Below are positions 15,366 to 24,258 of a DNA stretch of 64,000 bases, in pieces. Under the pieces are notes generated by a model, which saw nothing but the letters and a program-made list of their open reading frames with translations, was not told the DNA's origin and did no database searches. A program made the translations under genes and the position numbers. Origin of the DNA: Labilithrix sp. (GTDB lineage: Bacteria > Myxococcota_A > Polyangia > Polyangiales > Polyangiaceae); assembly GCA_019637175.1 (NCBI GenBank), contig JAHBWD010000037.1, positions 21,892-85,891 on the forward strand. The letters are read 5' to 3'. Within the stretch, counting starts at the first letter, position 1, and the number at the start of each line of letters is the position of its first letter.

Positions 15366-16180
15366 CGGCGCGCGACGAGCGCGCCCCAGCCCTCCATCAC
15401 CGCCGGCGTGCAGCGAAGATCGGGGAAGAGCGCCGCGATCGACGCGCTCTCGGTCGCGGGGAAGCCCGATACGACGAGCACGCCGTCGCCGGCGAGCGCG
15501 CGCTCGAGCGACGGCGCCAGGCTCGGGAAGGCGCTCGCCCAGACGCTGGCGACGACGACGTCGAAGCGCGCGCCCTCCGGGATCGGATGCGTGACCTCGA
15601 GCGCGACGCCGTTGCGGCGCGCGTTCTCTTCGGTGACGAAGCGCGCGTAGGGATCGATGTCGGTCGCGACGACGCGGCTCGCGCCGAGCCGGTAGGCGGC
15701 GAGCGCGAGGACGCCCGAGCCGGAACCGACGTCGAGGAGCGATCGGAGCGGCCGCTCGCGCGCGCGCTCGGCGATCGCCTCGACGCAGAGGCGCGTCGTG
15801 GGGTGTCTGCAGTCGCCGAACGCGAGACCGGGATGGAGGACGATCCGCTTCGCGCCTGGAGAGACCGCGGGCGCCGCGGCGACGACCTCGAGCCCTCCCG
15901 CGAGCGACACCGGCTCTGCAGGGAGGCGCCACGACGCGTCGTAGTCTTCGTGCGCGACGACCTCCACGGATCCTTCGCGCTCGAGCAGATCGAGCAGTCC
16001 TTCGCGCTGATCCGCGAGCGTGACGATCGCGCGCCCTGCGCCCGCGGGATAGTGCGCCGGGCCGAACGCGGCGAGGCGCGCGAGCAGTGGCTGCTCCGCC
16101 TCGCTCGCGACGACGACGCGCGCGATCGACCAGCGGTTCACCTCGGTCGGAGCGAACGGGATCAAGAGCTCGGTCGTCAT
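15353..16180 (-). CDS. PrmA-like (ribosomal protein L11) methyltransferase
   Basis: 275 residues from the ATG at 16180. The C-terminal half is a class I SAM methyltransferase: PGLAFGDCRHPTTRLC (the PrmA signature, usually GTGxHxTT), motif I LLDVGSGSGVLALAA, and acidic motif II VVATDIDPYA. The N-terminal 100 residues (PFAPTEVNRWSIARVVV onward) match the substrate-recognition domain layout of PrmA. The family trimethylates ribosomal protein L11, but the changed signature (GDCRHPTT) leaves room for another substrate. It is divergent from the RiPP operon with a 164-bp gap; longer frames upstream have no methyltransferase-like residues. Confidence 0.75.
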   Translation of the reverse strand: MTTELLIPFAPTEVNRWSIARVVVASEAEQPLLARLAAFGPAHYPAGAGRAIVTLADQREGLLDLLEREGSVEVVAHEDYDASWRLPAEPVSLAGGLEVVAAAPAVSPGAKRIVLHPGLAFGDCRHPTTRLCVEAIAERARERPLRSLLDVGSGSGVLALAAYRLGASRVVATDIDPYARFVTEENARRNGVALEVTHPIPEGARFDVVVASVWASAFPSLAPSLERALAGDGVLVVSGFPATESASIAALFPDLRCTPAVMEGWGALVARRQNT

Positions 16181-16344
16181 CCCCACGGTGGGATCACTTC
16201 GCCACGCGAGGGCCTCTTCTGCAAGCACGCCGATCGGGTGACACGCGAACGCGAGAGGGCGGGGCTGTCCCTCGTTCGGGCGACCGGGGCGTGATAGATG
16301 GTTCGGACCCCGAGCCCGTCGAACATGGCTCCGGCGACGCACGC

Positions 16345-17493
16345 ATGACGGCGACCCAGCACTCACGCACGGTAGCTTCGGAGGAGAGCGCGTTCCGCGG
16401 CTTCGCCCGCGCGGGCTCGTCGATCGACGAGGCGTGGCTCGCGTCGCTCCTCGTGCAGCGCCGCGCGCGCCTCGGCGCGCTGTTCGTGAAGTGCTTCGGC
16501 CGAACGCTCGCCGCCCGCGGCCCGGGCCTCGACGCGACGTTCATGGAGGCGCCCGGCGCGCTCGATCTCGAGCGCGCGTGGCCGGCAGCGATCGGGCAGA
16601 TCCGGCGCGCGCTGCTCGCGTCGCCTCGCGATCCGCATCGCGCGCTCGTCGCGGCGACCGGGCTCGCGCTGCACGACGCCGAGCGGGGTCGCGCGGGTAG
16701 GTTCGAGGTCACCTTCGAGCGACCGGTGTCGTTCGTCTTCGGCGGCCACGTGCTGCCCGAGGCGATCGCGATCGCGTGGGAGAGCGACGGCGGTCACGCG
16801 CGCGCGCGGCTCGTTCATCGATCGACGATCGATCTCGTCTTCACGCGCGACCGGCGCTGGCGAGGTCTCGCGGAACCGCTTCCGTTCGTCGCGACGTCGC
16901 GGCGCGACGTCGCGGTCCTCAGGTCGCTGCCGTTCTCCGCGCCGCTCCCCGACGGGCTCGTCGCTTCGACGGCGACCGCGTCGGTGCGCGATCGATACGC
17001 CGAGGCCTTCGCGCTCGTCGCGCGCGTCTCTCCCGCGCACGCTCCGTGGATCGAGCGCGCCGTTCGTTCGCTCTTGCCGGTCGCGACCCCCGGAGGCAAG
17101 ACGACGAGCTCGAGCTTCGAAGATCTGCCGGGCGTCGTCGCGCTCTCCGACGCGAGCCCGATCGTGATGCTGGCCGACGCGCTCGTCCACGAGGCGAGCC
17201 ATCAGCACGTCTTCTTCCTCCAGCAGCTCGGCCCCGTCGACGACGGGAGCGACGAGGAGCTCTACTGGTCGCCCGCCCGCGGCGAGCATCGCCCCATCGG
17301 CAAGATCCTCCTCGCGTACCACGCGTTCGTGAACGTCCTCGGCTTCTGGCGCGCGTGCCGCGATCACGGCGAGGTCGATCCCGAGCTCTCGCGGCGCATG
17401 GTCGACGCGTACGCGCGGTGCTGCGAGGAGCTCGCGCGCCCACTCGAGACGACGCGCGCGCTCACGCCCATCGGCCGCGCGCTCGCCGGCTGA
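16345..17493 (+). CDS. HExxH-type peptide hydroxylase-like RiPP enzyme, copy 1
   Basis: 382 residues. VHEASHQH (His282, Glu283, His286) is the HExxH signature of the family annotated as HEXXH-motif peptide modification enzymes (aKG-dependent peptide beta-hydroxylases in characterised members). His326 in LLAYHAFVN is conserved in the second copy and is a likely third metal ligand. The paralogue at 17886 shares DDGSDxxLYxSP, YHAF.N and ALTP.G.A blocks in the same order. The ATG at 16345 is chosen because earlier codons in the frame are antisense to the methyltransferase gene. The precursor gene follows 64 bp later. Which residue it modifies is unknown. Confidence 0.8.
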   Translation: MTATQHSRTVASEESAFRGFARAGSSIDEAWLASLLVQRRARLGALFVKCFGRTLAARGPGLDATFMEAPGALDLERAWPAAIGQIRRALLASPRDPHRALVAATGLALHDAERGRAGRFEVTFERPVSFVFGGHVLPEAIAIAWESDGGHARARLVHRSTIDLVFTRDRRWRGLAEPLPFVATSRRDVAVLRSLPFSAPLPDGLVASTATASVRDRYAEAFALVARVSPAHAPWIERAVRSLLPVATPGGKTTSSSFEDLPGVVALSDASPIVMLADALVHEASHQHVFFLQQLGPVDDGSDEELYWSPARGEHRPIGKILLAYHAFVNVLGFWRACRDHGEVDPELSRRMVDAYARCCEELARPLETTRALTPIGRALAG

Positions 17494-17512
17494 CGCCGAG
17501 ATCGAATCTTCC

Positions 17513-17538
17513 ATCCAACCTTCAAATCCAACCCTCAA
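17513..17538 (+). repeat. Two 13-bp direct repeats before the precursor gene
   Basis: ATCCAACCTTCAA (17513-17525) and ATCCAACCCTCAA (17526-17538) differ by one base and directly precede the AAGGAG ribosome-binding site. The tract has unusually few G residues and is probably unstructured in RNA, which would favour strong translation of the precursor. Confidence 0.5.
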
Positions 17539-17557
17539 CCCAGACAAGGAGCAGCAC

Positions 17558-17782
17558 ATGTCGAACGAGAACGAGAAGAAGGACGAGAAGAACGAGGAGG
17601 GCCTCACGGAGGAAGAGCTCGCCGACGTCACCGGCGGCGCGGGCGCGGTTCGCCCGGGCGCGGCGGCGCCGAAGGTCGTGACCACGACCGAGCGCCTCCC
17701 GAACGGCAGCTCCGCGATCCACATCAAGTCGCTCTACGGCGGGCTGCCGGGCGGCGGCTCGACGGTCATCAAGCAGCAGTGA
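17558..17782 (+). CDS. RiPP precursor peptide with TGG leader motif
   Basis: 74 residues. A strong AAGGAG site lies 6 nt before the ATG. The first 27 residues are highly charged (KKDEKNEE) and end in EEELADVTGG, a typical leader ending at a double Gly (26-27). The rest, about 47 residues, is the candidate core: Gly/Ala/Pro-rich with a C-terminal part containing AIHIKSLYGGLPGGG and no Cys at all. Aromatic three-residue motifs that cyclophane-forming radical SAM enzymes use could be HIK (55-57) and YGG (60-62). The gene sits between two HExxH enzymes and before a radical SAM enzyme. Leader cleavage site and modifications are inferred. Confidence 0.85.
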   Translation: MSNENEKKDEKNEEGLTEEELADVTGGAGAVRPGAAAPKVVTTTERLPNGSSAIHIKSLYGGLPGGGSTVIKQQ

Positions 17783-17794
17783 TGACCACCTGCC

Positions 17795-17832
17795 TCGTCT
17801 CGCTCACCGGCCGTTCGAGGTGGGCGAGGCGA
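17795..17832 (+). terminator. Strong hairpin between precursor and modifying-enzyme genes
   Basis: Arms 17795-17808 and 17819-17832 pair over 14 bp with two G-U wobbles around a 10-nt loop, starting 12 nt after the precursor stop. There is no U tract, so it is more likely a partial terminator or an mRNA-stabilising structure than a full terminator. Such hairpins are common after RiPP precursor genes and raise precursor levels over enzyme levels. Confidence 0.6.
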
Positions 17833-17885
17833 CCGGCGGGTCTCGTCTCTCGGGGTGAAACGGCTTCAGCGCGGAGGTGTCGAGC

Positions 17886-19094
17886 GTGGAACAGGAACTC
17901 GTGACGACGACGAGCGAATACGACCGCTACCGTGGCTTCTCGTGCCCCCACGAGGCCATCGACGAAGACTTCATGCGACGGATCGCGGCGACGCACTACC
18001 GCCGCGCGCTCCGCACGTTCGTCGCTCGCCACGGCGTCTTTCTCCGCGAGACGGGCAGCGGCGTCGTCGACCTCTTCGAGCGATGGCTCGCCGAAGACGC
18101 GTCGTCTCGAGACTTCGAGACGATGTGGCACGTCGCGTTCGGCAAGATGCGCGAGGTCCTCGCGCAGCGCATGGGCGACGACGAGGTCGCGCTCTCGGGC
18201 GCGCGCGTCGGGCTTCGCCTCGCCGAGATGGGCCGTGAGGGCCGCTTCTCGGTGAAGCTCGCGAGCCCGGAGCGCCTCCGCTTCGGCCGCTACGTTCTCC
18301 CCATGGGCCAGCGGATCGAGATCGCGGCGGAGCGTGACGCGCTCGAAGCCACGATCGATCACGGCGGCGAACGCTCGGTGCTTCGCTTCGAGCGCGACGG
18401 CGAGTGGCGCCAAGAGAGCGGCCCCGCGGCGTTCGCGATCCCGACGTTCGACACGGGCGCGCGCACGATCAACCTGCTCGTCCCGGAGACGCCGGAGGGC
18501 CGCGACAACATGGAGCACGAGCTCGTCGCCGACGACGAGGTGCTCGCGACGATCCGGAGCGGCTATCGCTCCGCGTTCGACGTCCTCGCGCGGTTCGCCC
18601 CCGTCTACGCGCCGTTCGTCAATCGCCTCCTCCGCAACCTCGTTCCGGTTCAACCGGAGCCCGGCGGATACATCGGCGGCGGCAGCCTGCGCGACAACCC
18701 CGGCGTCGTGAAGCTCCCGTTCGCGCGCGAGCCCGTGGGCCTCGCCGCCAACCTCGGCCACGAGAACGCGCACCAGCACTACTTCCTCGCCCGCAGCGCG
18801 GGGCGCATCGACGACGGCAGCGACACGGCGCTCTACTACTCGCCGTTCGTCTTCGCCGATCGCGATCTGACGAGCATCGTGCTCACGTACCACGCCTTCG
18901 CGAACGAGGCGCTCGTGCTCCGCACGTGCGAGCTCGCGGGCATCGACGATCCGTACGCGGGCGAGCGCGCGATCCTCCTCCGCGACACGCTCGCTCCTCT
19001 CGAAGATCTCCTCGCGAAGAGCAAGGCGCTCACCCCGATGGGCCACGCGATCTGGGAGCCGGTCGCGACCCGCCTCGCGCAGTCGTTCCGCTGA
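17886..19094 (+). CDS. HExxH-type peptide hydroxylase-like RiPP enzyme, copy 2
   Basis: 402 residues. GHENAHQHYFLA (His292, Glu293, His296) carries the HExxH motif, and His336 in VLTYHAFAN matches His326 of the first copy. DDGSDTALYYSP and ALTPMGHAIW repeat the shared family blocks. The GTG at 17886 is preferred because GGAGGTG ends 6 nt upstream; the GTG at 17877 would leave no space for ribosome binding. It overlaps the radical SAM start by one base (TGATG at 19092-19096). Two diverged copies beside one precursor suggest either two hydroxylation sites or a heteromeric enzyme with one copy in a recognition role. Confidence 0.8.
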   Translation: MEQELVTTTSEYDRYRGFSCPHEAIDEDFMRRIAATHYRRALRTFVARHGVFLRETGSGVVDLFERWLAEDASSRDFETMWHVAFGKMREVLAQRMGDDEVALSGARVGLRLAEMGREGRFSVKLASPERLRFGRYVLPMGQRIEIAAERDALEATIDHGGERSVLRFERDGEWRQESGPAAFAIPTFDTGARTINLLVPETPEGRDNMEHELVADDEVLATIRSGYRSAFDVLARFAPVYAPFVNRLLRNLVPVQPEPGGYIGGGSLRDNPGVVKLPFAREPVGLAANLGHENAHQHYFLARSAGRIDDGSDTALYYSPFVFADRDLTSIVLTYHAFANEALVLRTCELAGIDDPYAGERAILLRDTLAPLEDLLAKSKALTPMGHAIWEPVATRLAQSFR

Positions 19095-20218
19095 TGGCGC
19101 CGCGCTTCCTCTTCAACGAGGTGGTGCTGCAGCCCACGTCGCTCTGCAACCTCGACTGCAGCTACTGCTACGTCCCGCATCGCAAGGAAGACCGCCGGAT
19201 GCAACCGGCGGTCACCGAGCGCCTCGCGGCGTCGCTCGCGGCCCTGCCGAAGCACGAGCACCCCATCTATCTCTTGTGGCACTGCGGCGAGCCGCTCGCC
19301 GTCGGGCCCAAGCACATGAAGGCCCTCTTCGCTCCCTTCGAAGAGCTCCGCGCGCGCGGGAAGATCGCCCATCGCCTCCAGACGAACGGCACGCTCGTCG
19401 ATCGCGCGTGGTGCGACTTCTTCATCGAGCACAACGTCGAGATCGCGGTGAGCCTCGACGGACCGCCGCCGGCCAACAAGCACCGGCTCCACTGGAACGG
19501 GCGCGAGTCGTTCGAAAAGACGCTGCGCGGGATCGAGCGGCTGAAGGAGATCGGCTGCGAGACGGTGCTCTTGGCGGTCGTCACCGAGGATCGCCTCGGC
19601 GACGCCCAGGAGCTCTACGACTTCTTCGCGAAGATCGGCTGCGTGCGCCTCGGGATCAACATCGAGGAGCGCGTCGGCACGAACCTCGTGAGGCCGATGG
19701 TGCGCGCCGCCAGGGTGGATCGCTTCTGGTCGGAGCTTCACGCGGCGTACCGCAAGAACCCGGTCGTCGAGGTGCGCGAGCTCGCGCTCTTCGACGACTG
19801 GTGGCGCGCGACGGGCGGGGCCGCGCCGCCGCCCGAAGAGCAGATCACCTACCGATCGAACTACCTGCCGACGGTGGGCTACGACGGCGGGGTCGTCTTC
19901 CTCTCCACCGAGCTGCTCCAGTGCGACGCGGGCAAGTACGGCACGTTCGAGATCGGCAACATCCTCGAAGACACGCTCGACGATCTCGTGCGGCGGGCGA
20001 AGAAGACGCCCTACGTCCTCGATTTTCTCGCCGGCGTCGACGCGTGCAAGGCGTCGTGTCCGTACTACAGCTTCTGCGGCGGCGGCTTCGCGACGAACAA
20101 GTTCTTCGAGCTCGGCACGATGAACGGCACCGAGACGCGCGCGTGCGTCAACGCGCGCAAGCGCCTCTTCGACACGCTCGCGAAGGAGCGCGCCGGAGAC
20201 ATGCGGGAGGCAGGATGA
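19094..20218 (+). CDS. Radical SAM/SPASM-type peptide maturase
   Basis: 374 residues. The 4Fe-4S cluster motif CNLDCSYC (Cys18, 22, 25) is canonical, followed by LQTNGTLVD and VSLDGPP typical of radical SAM barrels. The usual GGEP stretch reads WHCGEPL, an unusual Cys. The C-terminal third has the auxiliary-cluster Cys pattern: LLQCDAGKYGTFEIGN, DACKASCPYYSFCGGG and RACVNARK. This matches maturases of the cyclophane-forming type (FxsB/GrrM-like), which often occur with HExxH proteins. Predicted to form a carbon-carbon crosslink in the precursor core. It overlaps both neighbouring genes by 1-4 bp, so it is translationally coupled. Confidence 0.85.
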   Translation: MAPRFLFNEVVLQPTSLCNLDCSYCYVPHRKEDRRMQPAVTERLAASLAALPKHEHPIYLLWHCGEPLAVGPKHMKALFAPFEELRARGKIAHRLQTNGTLVDRAWCDFFIEHNVEIAVSLDGPPPANKHRLHWNGRESFEKTLRGIERLKEIGCETVLLAVVTEDRLGDAQELYDFFAKIGCVRLGINIEERVGTNLVRPMVRAARVDRFWSELHAAYRKNPVVEVRELALFDDWWRATGGAAPPPEEQITYRSNYLPTVGYDGGVVFLSTELLQCDAGKYGTFEIGNILEDTLDDLVRRAKKTPYVLDFLAGVDACKASCPYYSFCGGGFATNKFFELGTMNGTETRACVNARKRLFDTLAKERAGDMREAG

Positions 20219-20775
20219 GCGAGTCGATCAATCGCGTGGCCGGCCTCGAAGAGTTCCGCGCCGCGTGGGACGTCGCGAAGGCGCGCCCTCGCCACGATCC
20301 GCAAGACAACCAGGAGAGCGCGGACGGTCACATCAACATCGAGGGCAACGCGCGGTGCATGTCGGCCGCGATCTACACGCCCGCCGACGCCGAGTTCGCG
20401 CGAGCGCTCGAGCCGGGCGTGCGTCCGCTCGTCGAGCACCTCGTCGACGCGCTCGACTGCATCACGTACTCGAGCTGCGAAGGGCATCCGCCCACGGCGG
20501 ACGGCTACACGATGCGCGTCCGTCACGTCGGGATCCTCCCGCGCGACGCCGCCGACCGCGATCGCATCCTCGCGGCGCTCGAGCCCGCGGCGCTGCCGGC
20601 CTCGGCCGCCGGCGGAGGGATCGTCGAGCTCCGGATCCTCGAGGACGTGCTCGGGGGCGACGGCCCCGATCTTCCCTGCATCGACGTCGTCTTCGGCGCG
20701 ACGAGGCTCGATTGGCCCGCCTACGAAGCGAGGGTCGGCGACGTCCAGGCGGCCCTCCTCGCCGCGCTGAAGTGA
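20215..20775 (+). CDS. RiPP-cluster-associated protein of unknown function
   Basis: 186 residues, coupled to the radical SAM gene by an ATGA overlap, so it belongs to the same operon. I recognise no family. The visible signatures are HINIEGNARCMSAAIYTPAD near residue 40 and CITYSSCEGHPPTADGYTMRVRHVG near 85, with clustered Cys and His that could bind a metal or act in catalysis. The C-terminal half is alternating beta and helix (VELRILEDVLG; PCIDVVFGATRLDWPAYEARVG). Possible roles are a third modification, precursor binding or a metal chaperone; none is shown. The GGGGGGCC with four T after the stop is too weak to call a terminator. Confidence 0.65.
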   Translation: MSESINRVAGLEEFRAAWDVAKARPRHDPQDNQESADGHINIEGNARCMSAAIYTPADAEFARALEPGVRPLVEHLVDALDCITYSSCEGHPPTADGYTMRVRHVGILPRDAADRDRILAALEPAALPASAAGGGIVELRILEDVLGGDGPDLPCIDVVFGATRLDWPAYEARVGDVQAALLAALK

Positions 20776-20830
20776 CGCCTTCGGGGGGCCTTTTCGGTAG
20801 GACGACGTAAGATGGAGCGGGAAGCTCCTC

Positions 20831-21616
20831 ATGTCGAAGCGCCGTCTCTTCTTGCTTTCGTGTCTCGTGCCCGTGCTCGCGCACGCCGCCTGCTCGGCGT
20901 CGAACGGCGATCCCATCCCCACGCAAGTGTTCGACGCCTCCGCGCTCGACGTCGGCTCGAACCCCGACGATCCCGACGGCGGCACGCTGCCCGACGGCGC
21001 GCCGAGAGACACGGGCGCCGACGCGCCGGCCGACGCGCCGAAGGACGCGCCGGCCAACGCCGTCGTCGTCATCAACGAGATCTACGTCGACACGATCCTC
21101 GACGGCGACGCGGCCGAGTTCGTCGAGCTCCGCGCGGAGCCCGGCACGGCCGTCGACGATCTCAAGCTGCGCCTCGTGAAACCGAACGGCGCGACCACCG
21201 ACATCGCGGTCGGGGTCGCGGGGAACAAGGTCGGCGCGAGCGGCGTCTGGGTCGTGGGCTGCAACCGCATCGACAAGATGAACGCGCCGGGGGCGCGCGT
21301 CGATCGCGAGATCCCGCTCGCGACGTGGGGGCTCGACACGCCCGGCGCCGTGCAGCTCGTTCGCGGCACGACGGTGCTCGACGTCGTCGGCTGGAACCAA
21401 GATCCCGACGGCGGCGCCCCGGCGGCCGCGACGCCGCCGCCGACGCAGACCGTCGAGACCAAGCCCGCGGTGGTTCCCAACAACTCGTCGGCGACGCAGT
21501 TCTCCCGGCGGCGGACGTTCGGACGCAAGTCGGGCGCGGCCGACACGAACGACAACGCCGCCGACTTCTGCACGATGCTCGCGACGCCGGGCTCGGCGAC
21601 GCAAGCCTGCGAGTGA
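20831..21616 (+). CDS. Lamin-tail-domain (LTD)-like lipoprotein
   Basis: 261 residues. The signal ends AHAACS, giving a lipid-anchored Cys. A Pro/Asp/Ala-rich linker with repeats of ADAPKDAPA (residues about 60-78) leads to an LTD-like beta-sandwich: VVINEIYVD, AAEFVELRAEPGTAVDD, KLRLVKPNG and later VQLVRGTTVLDVVGW. NEI...EFVEL is the common LTD opening. Such domains are frequent in secreted Myxococcota surface proteins with unknown ligands. Only 1 bp separates its stop from that of the convergent lipoprotein gene. Confidence 0.7.
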   Translation: MSKRRLFLLSCLVPVLAHAACSASNGDPIPTQVFDASALDVGSNPDDPDGGTLPDGAPRDTGADAPADAPKDAPANAVVVINEIYVDTILDGDAAEFVELRAEPGTAVDDLKLRLVKPNGATTDIAVGVAGNKVGASGVWVVGCNRIDKMNAPGARVDREIPLATWGLDTPGAVQLVRGTTVLDVVGWNQDPDGGAPAAATPPPTQTVETKPAVVPNNSSATQFSRRRTFGRKSGAADTNDNAADFCTMLATPGSATQACE

Positions 21617-21617
21617 A

Positions 21618-22562
21618 TCAGAGGCAGCGAACGAGCGCGTCGTAGATCGACGTCTGTCGCCCGGGCAGCTTCGCGTGCAACGGATCGTCGACCTTCAGCG
21701 CCGCGGTGAGCGCGCTCGCCTGGGCGCCGACCTCGACGTTGCACGTCTTCGTCTTCGCGCGCGTCGTGATGCGACCGCGCGAGTCGACCGACGTGTCGGC
21801 CATGACGAAGCTCCAGCTGCACCGCGCGACGCGCTTCGAATTCCGGTTCACCGAGCAGACGAAGCGCAGGCCTTCGACGTCGGAGTACTCGCCCTCGCAG
21901 AACGTGTCGCCGCAGACGTCGTGGAAGCCCTTCACGAGCGCGCGCTTGGTGCCGCTCCACGACATGGCCGCGTCGCCGTCGGTCTCCCAGAGCCACTCGT
22001 CGAGCTCGGCGTAGAACGTCGCCTCGGACGCGGGCGGAGGGCCGCCCATCACGCCGGAGAAGCACGCGACGAGCCCGTCGTAGAACGACGTGCCGGTCGC
22101 GGGCAGCGGCGTCATCAGCGGATCGCGCGACGCCGAGAGCGTGTCGAGCATCGCCTTCGCCGTCCCGCCGACGGGGATCTTGCACGTGAACGCGCGCGCG
22201 TCGGTCGTGATCTTGCCGGTGCGACCGTCGACGTACTCGATCGAGCCGCCGAGGATCCACGCGCACTCGCGGAGCTTCTTCGTCGCGTGCGTCGACGAGC
22301 AGCGGAGGCGCGCGGTCGTGAGGTTCGAGTAGTCGCCGCTACAGATCGTGTCGCCGCAGATCCGATCGAAGCCCGCGGCGAGCTTCGCGCGCACGTCGAC
22401 CCAGCGATCGAGATCGGCGTCGGCGAGCGTTTCGAACAGATCGCCGTAGGTCGTGCGCAGCTCGTCTTCCGACGCGCTCACGTCTTCGGCCTCGCCGGCG
22501 GGCGCGGCGCAAGCGACGAGGGAAACAGCCAATCCAGCGAGAAGAAGACGGAGTGCGCTCAT
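21618..22562 (-). CDS. Lipoprotein with two internal repeats
   Basis: 314 residues from the ATG at 22562; signal with VACA lipobox. Two homologous units of about 130 residues follow. Unit 1 has FDRICGDTICSGDYSNL, LRCSS, RECAW and GKITTDARAFTCKIPVG; unit 2 has FHDVCGDTFCEGEYSDV, FVCSV, ARCSW and GRITTRAKTKTCNVEVG. The same Cys spacing in both indicates conserved disulfides. Each unit ends with a SFYDGLVACF or SIYDALVRCL helix. Function is unknown; the family appears confined to this type of organism as far as I can tell. The prefix of the longer frame is antisense-like and was dropped. Confidence 0.7.
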   Translation of the reverse strand: MSALRLLLAGLAVSLVACAAPAGEAEDVSASEDELRTTYGDLFETLADADLDRWVDVRAKLAAGFDRICGDTICSGDYSNLTTARLRCSSTHATKKLRECAWILGGSIEYVDGRTGKITTDARAFTCKIPVGGTAKAMLDTLSASRDPLMTPLPATGTSFYDGLVACFSGVMGGPPPASEATFYAELDEWLWETDGDAAMSWSGTKRALVKGFHDVCGDTFCEGEYSDVEGLRFVCSVNRNSKRVARCSWSFVMADTSVDSRGRITTRAKTKTCNVEVGAQASALTAALKVDDPLHAKLPGRQTSIYDALVRCL

Positions 22563-22623
22563 GTAGGGCGCCGTAGGTGTGGCACACTTCGGCCGGGGCG
22601 CAAGGTCGATTTTTCGGCCTCTT

Positions 22624-24228
<1,605 letters not shown>

Positions 24229-24258
24229 CGTGCCTCACTCATATCATCGGACGGCGCG

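Noticed and set aside
12471..15932. Open frame of 1153 codons on the minus strand
   Set aside because: Antisense to four plus-strand genes with normal composition; Arg-rich with no recognisable motif.
20776..20810. Possible terminator after the RiPP operon
   Set aside because: Only a 3-bp stem can be drawn and the T run is four; too weak.
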